From Ilumatobacteraceae bacterium (GTDB lineage: Bacteria; Actinomycetota; Acidimicrobiia; Acidimicrobiales; Ilumatobacteraceae): a stretch of 15,024 nt of DNA. Shown here in pieces: positions 1-5,998 of this stretch. The notes beneath the pieces were generated by a model. The model searched no databases. It was not told where the DNA came from and worked only from the letters and a program-made list of their open reading frames with translations. Position 1 is the first letter of the stretch, and every line of letters begins with the position of its first letter. The stretch is from assembly GCA_030727685.1 (NCBI GenBank), contig JANRBC010000125.1, positions 1-15,024 on the forward strand, in the 5' to 3' direction. Position numbers and translations under genes: made by a program.

Positions 1-15
1 CCGAGCGGTTTTTTT
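1..15 (+). terminator. Possible 3' end of an intrinsic terminator cut by the window edge
   Basis: The window opens with CCGAGCGG followed by seven T residues. This is what the 3' arm and T-tract of a plus-strand intrinsic terminator would look like if the matching 5' arm (CCGCTCGG) lay just outside the window. The 5' arm is not visible, so this is a guess. The rest of 16-94, downstream of the minus-strand monooxygenase stop, holds no gene. Confidence 0.25.
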
Positions 16-94
16 GCGCGCAGCCCGGGCATTGATGTCGCCCCCGCCCCTCACTCTTGCCACTAGCTCGCTAAGAGTGGAGTGACTGAGAAAA

Positions 95-1198
95 TTATTT
101 GGTGGCGGAGATGACGCCGAGGCACATTTCGTCGGAAGAGCCCTCGCCCCAAGTGATATAGCGGGGCGGCAACTTTTGTAGCTCGGGAAGCTTCTGGCGA
201 AGGGTCGGATCAAAAGAGCAGGTAACTCGAATCGTGTCACCGGCCTTGACTTTCACCGGAGTTTTGAGCACAGTGCCTGACTGATCGTCAAAGTTGTATT
301 TCTTGACATCAAGAATCGTTTTTTCTGAAGCAGTGCCTGGGTTTAGCGTCAGCGATAATGTTCGCCCCAAAAGATGCATGTGCGCCGCGGCCGCAATAAT
401 TGTGAAGTTTGAAGTAATAACTTTGTCGCAACGCGAAGTAAGAGACGGCGTCGGCTTAAACGGATCTTGACCACAAAGAATGTTGATGCCCGCAGATTCA
501 AACGCACTCATTTTGCTGGTTCGCGAAGCGAGATCAATGAGTGCTTGTTTGCGATCACAAAGCGGGCCCGTCACGCCAGCGGGGCATGGAAGTTCAACTG
601 GCGCCGGAAAGAGTTCGACATGAAGTTGTTTAACTTTTGCGCCCTTTGCGGGGATCGTCTCCATGACGATCTTTGATTGATCAGTTTGAATTTTGCCGCC
701 TTTGGCAGCCAACAAGTTGTAGTGCACTTGCAAAACAAACTGCTCACCTTTTTTAAATGGCGTGCCATAACCAGTAGGCGAGACATCGATGCCGCGGCCC
801 GGTGCCCACGAACTGAGCCATGGCGTCGAAACAAAAGACGACAACATGCCGCCAAGACCTGAACCACCAAAACATGGCCAGCCCTTGCCGTTTTTATCTT
901 GAGAGACCGCTTGAGGAAGATCGGCGTCAGTTACACGAAAGATGATCGCATGGTGAACAAAATTTTTACGCTGCGGGATGAATTGAATTGTGCGAATGAT
1001 CGAATCTTCGGTCACTTTTGGATCGAGAAGAAAACATCGATAGTCGTCAGTGCCGTTTTTCGGTGCGGATGGAAGGTGGGCCTTCTTCATCGTCACCGTG
1101 TATTTTTTGGTTTTTGACTGAGCAGACGCGCTACTTGCTGATTGGGGTGCAAGAGAAATAAGTAACACTGCGGCTAAAAGTGAATGTTTAAAGTGCAC
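95..1198 (-). CDS. Secreted copper type II ascorbate-dependent monooxygenase (PHM/DBM-like)
   Basis: A 367-residue protein starting with GTG. Residues 1-27 form a Sec signal peptide (HFKH n-region, LLAAVLLISL core, likely cut after ASA), so it acts outside the membrane. All copper ligands of the peptidylglycine alpha-hydroxylating / dopamine beta-monooxygenase core can be placed: H82-H83 (VHHAIIF) and H159 (QVHYN) for the CuH site, H273 and H275 (AHMHLLG) plus M358 (SSDEMC) for the CuM site. The M358-C359 pair matches the Met-Cys of PHM, and C327 is a plausible disulfide partner. The two copper domains fill the whole mature protein; no amidating lyase, DOMON or cytochrome domain is attached. 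Family members hydroxylate C-H bonds using O2, copper and a reductant; the substrate here is unknown. The start has no Shine-Dalgarno, but TATTCT sits 7 nt upstream, suggesting a leaderless mRNA. Transcribed divergently from the hydrolase-ABC fusion gene. Confidence 0.88.
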   Translation of the reverse strand: MHFKHSLLAAVLLISLAPQSASSASAQSKTKKYTVTMKKAHLPSAPKNGTDDYRCFLLDPKVTEDSIIRTIQFIPQRKNFVHHAIIFRVTDADLPQAVSQDKNGKGWPCFGGSGLGGMLSSFVSTPWLSSWAPGRGIDVSPTGYGTPFKKGEQFVLQVHYNLLAAKGGKIQTDQSKIVMETIPAKGAKVKQLHVELFPAPVELPCPAGVTGPLCDRKQALIDLASRTSKMSAFESAGINILCGQDPFKPTPSLTSRCDKVITSNFTIIAAAAHMHLLGRTLSLTLNPGTASEKTILDVKKYNFDDQSGTVLKTPVKVKAGDTIRVTCSFDPTLRQKLPELQKLPPRYITWGEGSSDEMCLGVISATK

Positions 1199-1205
1199 GC
1201 GTCAA

Positions 1206-1211
1206 AGAATA
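1206..1211 (-). promoter_or_regulatory. -10 box for a leaderless monooxygenase transcript
   Basis: On the minus strand TATTCT (TANNNT consensus) lies exactly 7 nt before the GTG of the copper monooxygenase. There is no purine-rich ribosome site in between. The spacing fits transcription starting at or next to the start codon. No convincing -35 box is seen. Confidence 0.45.
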
Positions 1212-1248
1212 GCAATTAAAAATACAAAGATACGTGTGACATTTCCCC

Positions 1249-1254
1249 TAAATT
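1249..1254 (+). promoter_or_regulatory. -10 box for a leaderless hydrolase-ABC fusion transcript
   Basis: TAAATT (TANNNT) lies 6 nt before the GTG at 1261, again without a clear ribosome-binding site. It faces the opposite -10 box at 1206-1211, and the two promoters would share the same roughly 37 nt between them. Confidence 0.45.
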
Positions 1255-1260
1255 GAGCGA

Positions 1261-3714
1261 GTGAGAATTCGAGCAATTTCTATGTTGGCGGTGATGCTCG
1301 CTTCAGTAATGTCGCCCTCGGTCGTCAAGGCTGATGAAATAGTTTCAGAGATCATTGAAACCGCACCAGGAGTTTCAATAGACACAAGTCAGTATCTTCC
1401 AAAAAAACTTCCGGCGCCAGCAATATTGATTGCTCATGGATTTGGCGGAAGTAAAGAGTCGGTCGAATCAGAGGCAAAGTTTTTTGCGTCGAAAGGTTTT
1501 GTCGTCATGACATGGTCTGCCCGCGGATTCGGCGAATCAACCGGGCAAATTGAGATGAATTCAATCGATAGCGAAGTCGCTGACACTCGTGCGTTGATTA
1601 CTCATCTAGCTAAAAGCAAAAATGTGGTTCTCGATGTTGAAGGTGATCCGCGGGTCGGAATCATGGGAAGTTCATACGGCGGCGCCAATGCTCTCTTGAC
1701 TGCCAGCCAAGATTCGCGAATCGATGCCGTAATTTCTGATATCTCATGGAGTGATTTAGAGCAAGGCTTGTTTCCGCAATCTGTTGAACGGTCAGTGACA
1801 TCGGGTCCTTTCAAAAAAGTTTGGGCGGGCACATTCTTTTCTGCGGTCACGCTACAAAGTGCATACCTCGGCGAGTGTGGTTCGTTTGCGCAGCGTTGGT
1901 GTGATGCATATCAAAACGCGGTGCTGCAGGGCAAGCCAAGTTTAAGCGACAAAAGACTTCTTGAGTCAGTTTCGCCAATCAAATACGCCTCGTCGATTTT
2001 GGCTCCAACTTTATTGAGTCAAGGTCAAGCCGATTCTTTGTTTCCGCTCAGTGAGAGTTACAAACTTGCTCGAGAGTTGAAGAAGAACAAAACCGACAAT
2101 CCGCTCTCACTGATCTGGCATGCAGATGGCCATGACGGCTCAAACGCGCAAGCACCTTATTTGCGAGAACAGTTCTTGTTGTGGTTTCAAAAGCATTTGC
2201 TCGATCGCGAAATCGAGTTTCCGGTCTTCCAATTCACGAGATCGAATGGTTCAATTTCGCTTCAAGACTCGACGGTGATTCCGAAAGTGTTTACCAGCGA
2301 AAAACTGCCGTTCGAAAATGAGCTACAACAGTTGCAATTAGTGACCCCAACTACTGCGATGATTTATCCGATTGGCGGGGTGCCGAGCGCGATTTCGGCG
2401 CTTCCGGGCATTGGTTCGGCGGGCGCACTTGCCTCACAATTGCTTTCAAACCTCGCTGGTTTCAGCCCAGCATTTTTACCTGGACAGAGTGGCTTGTTGG
2501 AGAGCGCGCCATTGACTGAACCAATTTCAGTTGTCGGTCCGTCGTCGATCAAAGTTCGAATTACCAGCACCGAGCCAGAAGCGACTCTTTTCTTTTCGTT
2601 GGTCACGAAATCGCCGAGCGGCGCAATTAATCTGCCAAACGGAATTGTTGCGCCAGTCAGAATTGCAAATATCTCAGATGGCGGCACCGATGTCGTAATC
2701 AATCTGCCAGCCACAATTTTAGACGCTTCGATTGGTGACGTTATTGCAGTCGGCATTTCCTCGACTGATCAAGGCTATGAAACGCCAAAGACATCGCGTT
2801 TTTATTCTGTATCACCGCTCACACCGTTGACATATCAAACATCTATTGCAACTGCGGCGCAGTCGAGTTCGGCAAACATATTGTGGCCAGTCGGCGCTTT
2901 TGCTTCAGTAATTCTCGCGGCTATCTTTGTTCGAATTCGCCGACCCAAAATTGCGCCGGCCAAAGAAACGAGCATCGCGCTTGTCGCAGTAGAAAATCTA
3001 AGTAAGACATATAAAGACGGTCATCGAGCAGTTGCAGATCTGTCGTTTGAAGTTCAACGCGGACAAGTAGTCGGCCTTCTCGGCCCCAACGGCGCGGGCA
3101 AAACGACGGCACTTCGAATGGTGATGGGTCTGATTTTTCCGACGAACGGCTCGATCTATTTGAATGGCGAATCGGTGTACCCGGGCTCGCCGGCGCTTTC
3201 GAACATCGGCTGTTTCATTGAAGGGCCGGGCTTCTTGCCGCATCTATCGGGTCGCGAAAATCTTCGACTTTATTGGCGATCAATTGGTCGCGATGGTGAG
3301 CAACATCTTGATCAAGTCGTTGCAATTACAAAACTCGGCACCGCATTGGATAAAAAAGTGCGCACCTACAGTCAAGGCATGCGCCAACGCTTGGCGATTG
3401 CCCAATCAATGCTTGGCATGCCAGATCTTTTAGTTTTAGACGAACCGACAAACGGTCTCGACCCCCAGCAGATTGCCGAGATGCGACAGGTTTTAAAAAA
3501 TTATGCGTCGACTGGCCGAACTGTTGTTATCTCGTCGCACTTGCTAGCAGAAATTCAACAGACATGTAGTCATGTTGTTTTGATGCATCGTGGCGAACTT
3601 GTCGCATTTGGTCCAATGGAAGATCTGCTGTCAAAAAATCGCCGGTCGCAATCGCTTGAAGAGATTTTTCTTGAACTAATCGGAGACGATTTGGTCATCG
3701 GGCAGGAGAACTAA
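1261..3714 (+). CDS. Fusion of secreted S15/CocE-like alpha/beta-hydrolase, one TM helix and ABC transporter ATPase
   Basis: An 817-residue fusion. Residues 1-24 are a signal sequence (MRIR n-region, VKA-D cut site possible). Residues 35-320 are an alpha/beta-hydrolase: oxyanion HGFGG at 59-63, nucleophile elbow GSSYG with Ser138, likely acid Asp258 (QADS) and base His291 (or His287). Residues about 350-520 form a beta-rich domain like the PepX_C jelly roll of X-Pro dipeptidyl-peptidase/CocE proteins. A TM helix (540-557) is followed by RIRR, placing the C-terminus in the cytoplasm. Residues 575-800 are a full ABC ATPase: Walker A GPNGAGKTT 608-616, signature SQGMRQR 704-710, Walker B ending D727-E728, H-loop His760. 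The Q-loop position reads IEGP (Glu654), as in BcrA-like exporters. The gene overlaps an ABC-2 permease by 1 nt, so the pair probably forms an exporter with an outer-face hydrolase. Start is GTG with TAAATT 6 nt upstream. Substrate unknown. Confidence 0.9.
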   Translation: MRIRAISMLAVMLASVMSPSVVKADEIVSEIIETAPGVSIDTSQYLPKKLPAPAILIAHGFGGSKESVESEAKFFASKGFVVMTWSARGFGESTGQIEMNSIDSEVADTRALITHLAKSKNVVLDVEGDPRVGIMGSSYGGANALLTASQDSRIDAVISDISWSDLEQGLFPQSVERSVTSGPFKKVWAGTFFSAVTLQSAYLGECGSFAQRWCDAYQNAVLQGKPSLSDKRLLESVSPIKYASSILAPTLLSQGQADSLFPLSESYKLARELKKNKTDNPLSLIWHADGHDGSNAQAPYLREQFLLWFQKHLLDREIEFPVFQFTRSNGSISLQDSTVIPKVFTSEKLPFENELQQLQLVTPTTAMIYPIGGVPSAISALPGIGSAGALASQLLSNLAGFSPAFLPGQSGLLESAPLTEPISVVGPSSIKVRITSTEPEATLFFSLVTKSPSGAINLPNGIVAPVRIANISDGGTDVVINLPATILDASIGDVIAVGISSTDQGYETPKTSRFYSVSPLTPLTYQTSIATAAQSSSANILWPVGAFASVILAAIFVRIRRPKIAPAKETSIALVAVENLSKTYKDGHRAVADLSFEVQRGQVVGLLGPNGAGKTTALRMVMGLIFPTNGSIYLNGESVYPGSPALSNIGCFIEGPGFLPHLSGRENLRLYWRSIGRDGEQHLDQVVAITKLGTALDKKVRTYSQGMRQRLAIAQSMLGMPDLLVLDEPTNGLDPQQIAEMRQVLKNYASTGRTVVISSHLLAEIQQTCSHVVLMHRGELVAFGPMEDLLSKNRRSQSLEEIFLELIGDDLVIGQEN

Positions 3715-4562
3715 TGAGCTACTCAGCGTCAAAGACTTTGCCATATCGGATCGAGATGTATCGACAACTAAAACGAAAGCGCACCGCGATTGCTTATTTG
3801 TTTGTGGTATCGCTTCCGGTATTGGTGGCGATTGCAGTGAAGTTTGGTCCATCGGGCAACAGTGGCGGACCGACGCGACTTGGCTCTGGCACAACCGACT
3901 TGATTGGCTTAGCAACTATCGGCGCCTCAAACTTCACCGTGACGATGCTTTATTTTGCCACACCATTTCTTTTAGTCACAGTGATTGCGTTATTCAATGG
4001 CGACACAGTTGCATCTGAAGCGTCGTGGTCAACTCTGAGATATTTGTTGGCGTCGCCCGTTCCGCGAGCGCGTCTGCTGGTTCAAAAAATCAAAGTCAGT
4101 TTGAGTCTGTCGGTTTTGGCGGTGTTGATCATGCCGATTAGTTCGTGGATCGTCGGCGCGATTGCGTTTGGCACAAAACCTTTGCAAAGCCCACTCGGGG
4201 CAACATTTACAAACCCAGTTGCCATCTCGCGAATCGCAATTATCACGATTTACATCGCGATCTCGCTGATGTTTGTTGCCGGGCTCGCTTTCTATTTGAG
4301 CGTGCGAACAGATGCGCCGCTCGGTGCTGTTGGTGTTGCTGTGGCAATTTCGATTCTGCTCAGCATTCTCGACACGATCACAGCGCTTGGCAAGATTCGC
4401 GATTGGCTACCAGTTCACTACGCGTTTTCGTGGTTTGATGCTCTGGCGACGACCATTGATTATTCGGTGATGATTCGGGGCGGTAGTTATTGCTTTATCG
4501 CGGGCACTATTCTTTACGCATTAGCAATCAATCGATTCGCACATAAAGACGTCACTTCGTAA
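3714..4562 (+). CDS. ABC-2 type transporter permease
   Basis: A 282-residue membrane protein with six predicted helices, roughly 24-43, 75-95, 127-152, 173-196, 203-220 and 256-273. The segment between helices 2 and 3 (residues 97-125: GDTVASEASWSTLRYLLASP, then PRARLLVQK) is the hallmark of ABC-2 permeases, where a short cytoplasmic stretch meets the ATPase. The ATG shares its A with the TAA of the upstream hydrolase-ABC fusion (TAATG) and has a good Shine-Dalgarno, AGGAG at 3704-3708, inside that gene, so the two are translationally coupled. It should dimerise and pair with the ATPase domain of the fusion to make an exporter. No other transporter subunit is adjacent. Substrate cannot be inferred. 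Confidence 0.88.
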   Translation: MSYSASKTLPYRIEMYRQLKRKRTAIAYLFVVSLPVLVAIAVKFGPSGNSGGPTRLGSGTTDLIGLATIGASNFTVTMLYFATPFLLVTVIALFNGDTVASEASWSTLRYLLASPVPRARLLVQKIKVSLSLSVLAVLIMPISSWIVGAIAFGTKPLQSPLGATFTNPVAISRIAIITIYIAISLMFVAGLAFYLSVRTDAPLGAVGVAVAISILLSILDTITALGKIRDWLPVHYAFSWFDALATTIDYSVMIRGGSYCFIAGTILYALAINRFAHKDVTS

Positions 4563-4620
4563 CTAAGCGACGGCCAGTTTTTACCAGTCCCCGAGCGGGT
4601 AGCGTTTGGCTGATTGCGTG

Positions 4621-4693
4621 GGGCCAGTAGCTCAGTGGTCAGAGCAGGGGACTCATAATCCCTTGGTCGTAGGTTCGATCCCTACCTGGCCCA
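4621..4693 (+). tRNA. tRNA with CAT anticodon, best read as tRNA-Ile2 (lysidine type)
   Basis: A complete 73-nt cloverleaf: acceptor GGGCCAG pairs with CTGGCCC, D stem GCTC/GAGC, anticodon stem GGGGA/TCCCT with loop CTCATAA, T stem TAGG/CCTA with loop TTCGATC, and discriminator A. CCA is not encoded. The anticodon CAT leaves initiator Met, elongator Met or Ile2. Initiator is excluded: G1-C72 pairs normally and the anticodon stem lacks three G-C pairs next to the loop. The acceptor has C4-G69 and C5-G68, reported as determinants for TilS (lysidine synthetase) in E. coli, and the stretch GACTCATAATC..CTTGGTCG closely resembles E. coli ileX. I therefore favour tRNA-Ile2 over elongator Met. Five T residues follow at 4695-4699. 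Confidence 0.93.
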
Positions 4694-4719
4694 CTTTTTA
4701 ACCTGTTACGAGGATGCGC

Positions 4720-4725
4720 TAGTCT
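4720..4725 (+). promoter_or_regulatory. -10 box for the BMP transporter operon
   Basis: TAGTCT fits TANNNT and sits about 52 nt before the ATG of the binding-protein gene, leaving a short leader with a strong ribosome site. The stretch 17 nt further upstream (TTTAAC, just after the tRNA) is a weak -35 at best. The same hexamer recurs before the ATPase gene and before cysD. Confidence 0.4.
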
Positions 4726-4762
4726 CGTCACACAAAACGCATAGACCATCGGGGTGTGTGCA

Positions 4763-4769
4763 AAGGGAG
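4763..4769 (+). promoter_or_regulatory. Shine-Dalgarno site deciding the start of the BMP binding protein
   Basis: AAGGGAG lies 8 nt before the ATG at 4778. It selects that start over an in-frame GTG at 4754, which would put extra residues before the lipoprotein signal peptide. Confidence 0.7.
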
Positions 4770-4777
4770 AACAACCA

Positions 4778-5854
4778 ATGATTAAGCGCAAAGGACTGAA
4801 GTCTGCTGCTCTTGCCATTGCTGCGTTTTCACTCATCGCAGGTGCCTGCGGTAGTGACAGCGACACAGCAACAGAAGAGACAACAGCCGAAGTCACAGAA
4901 GAGACATACGCAGCGTTGCCAGGTGAAGGAATTCTTGCTTGCCAAGTAACCGACACTGGTGGTGTTGACGACAAAGGCTTCAACCAGATTTCTTACAAAG
5001 GTATGCAAGATGCAGAATCAACTCTCGGTGTAGAAATCGACTTGCTTGAGTCAACATCAGATGCTGACTACGCGCCAAACTTGCAGAACTTTGCTGACAA
5101 AGGTTGCAATATCATCGTGACAGTTGGTTTCTTGCTCGGCGATGCAACAAAAGCTGCAGCAGAAGCAAATCCAAGCACGAACTATGCAATCGTTGACTCA
5201 GCATTTGATCCACCGATCGCAAACGCACGTGGTCTCGTGTTCGCAACCGATCAGCCGTCATTCATGGCTGGCTATTTGGCTGCAGGTATGACAACGACTG
5301 GCGTCGTTGGCACATTCGGTGGCATCAACATTCCGCCAGTGAGCATCTTCATGGACGGTTTCGCCAAGGGTGTTGCTTACTACAACGAACAAAAGGGCGC
5401 CACAGTTAAGGTTCTCGGTTGGGACACAGCGAAGCAAGACGGCACATTCGCCGGAAACTTCCAGAGCCTCGACGACGGCAAGAACATTGCCAAAAGTCAG
5501 GCAGACGAAGGCGCAGACATCATTTTCCCAGTGGCTGGTCCAGTGGGTCTTGGTTCAGCCCAATTCGCAATGGAGTCGGGTGGCAAGGTCAAGATCATCG
5601 GTGTTGACGTTGACATGAGCGTTTCGAACCCAGATGCTGCAGAGGTATACATCGCATCAGTGTTGAAGAACATTGACGCAGCAGTACTCGCAGCGATCAC
5701 AGACACAGTTAATGGTGTGACGACATCAGACAACTATGTCGGTACTTTGGCAAACGGTGGCGTTGGTGTTGCTTACACAGCAGTACCAGCAGAACTTCAA
5801 GCTGAAGTTGAGGCAATCGGTCAAGGCATCGCCGACGGCACAATCAAAATCTAA
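4778..5854 (+). CDS. BMP-family (PnrA-like) substrate-binding lipoprotein of a nucleoside ABC transporter
   Basis: A 358-residue extracytoplasmic binding protein. The N-terminus has lysines (MIKRKGLK), a hydrophobic core and Cys24 in LIAGAC, a slightly off-consensus lipobox (Ala at -3), so it is probably lipid-anchored. An acidic Thr/Glu/Asp-rich linker (26-43) precedes the folded domain. The segment VTDTGGVDDKGFNQ (57-70) is the family hallmark of BMP/Med/PnrA proteins, which bind purine nucleosides in characterised members. It heads a four-gene importer with the double-ABC ATPase and two permeases downstream. Its codons favour GCA, ACA and TCA, while neighbouring genes use more GCG and TCG; with the strong ribosome site and the terminator right behind it this suggests the highest expression in the operon. 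Nucleoside specificity is inferred from family and operon, not from binding residues. Confidence 0.9.
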   Translation: MIKRKGLKSAALAIAAFSLIAGACGSDSDTATEETTAEVTEETYAALPGEGILACQVTDTGGVDDKGFNQISYKGMQDAESTLGVEIDLLESTSDADYAPNLQNFADKGCNIIVTVGFLLGDATKAAAEANPSTNYAIVDSAFDPPIANARGLVFATDQPSFMAGYLAAGMTTTGVVGTFGGINIPPVSIFMDGFAKGVAYYNEQKGATVKVLGWDTAKQDGTFAGNFQSLDDGKNIAKSQADEGADIIFPVAGPVGLGSAQFAMESGGKVKIIGVDVDMSVSNPDAAEVYIASVLKNIDAAVLAAITDTVNGVTTSDNYVGTLANGGVGVAYTAVPAELQAEVEAIGQGIADGTIKI

Positions 5855-5890
5855 TTTCTTGCCGTAACAACGGCAGAAGTTTAAAACTTT

Positions 5891-5925
5891 GGCCCTACTG
5901 CGCAAGCAGTAGGGCCTTTGTTTTT
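5891..5925 (+). terminator. Strong intrinsic terminator inside the BMP transporter operon
   Basis: GGCCCTACTGC (5891-5901) pairs perfectly over 11 bp with 5906-5916, closing a GCAA (GNRA) tetraloop, and TTTGTTTTT follows. It lies between the binding-protein gene and the ATPase gene. It should end or reduce transcription after the abundant binding protein and shield its mRNA 3' end. A smaller hairpin, GCCGT-AACA-ACGGC, lies just upstream at 5861-5874. Confidence 0.85.
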
Positions 5926-5958
5926 GCGTACGAATTTTTGCAAGCGAATCGTGCCGAC

Positions 5959-5964
5959 TAGTCT
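5959..5964 (+). promoter_or_regulatory. Possible internal -10 box for the ATPase-permease genes
   Basis: TAGTCT lies between the terminator and the ATPase start, at a spacing giving a leader of roughly 28 nt. TTGCAA at 5938-5943 is a possible but closely spaced -35. A promoter here would let ATPase and permeases be expressed despite the terminator. Confidence 0.35.
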
Positions 5965-5998
5965 CTTTTTAGCCGTTCGCAACGAGGTAACAACAAAG

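Noticed and set aside
52..79. Inverted repeat CACTCTT/AAGAGTG with a 14-nt loop, downstream of the monooxygenase
   Set aside because: The 7-bp stem has no T-tract on either strand and a large loop, so an intrinsic terminator is not supported.
4639..4983. A 114-codon minus-strand frame across the tRNA and the start of the binding-protein gene
   Set aside because: It runs through a well-formed tRNA and a lipoprotein signal peptide coded on the other strand.
5918..5998. Upstream in-frame start for the double-ABC ATPase
   Set aside because: It would begin inside the terminator T-tract; the ATG at 5999 has a ribosome site and starts just before the conserved domain.
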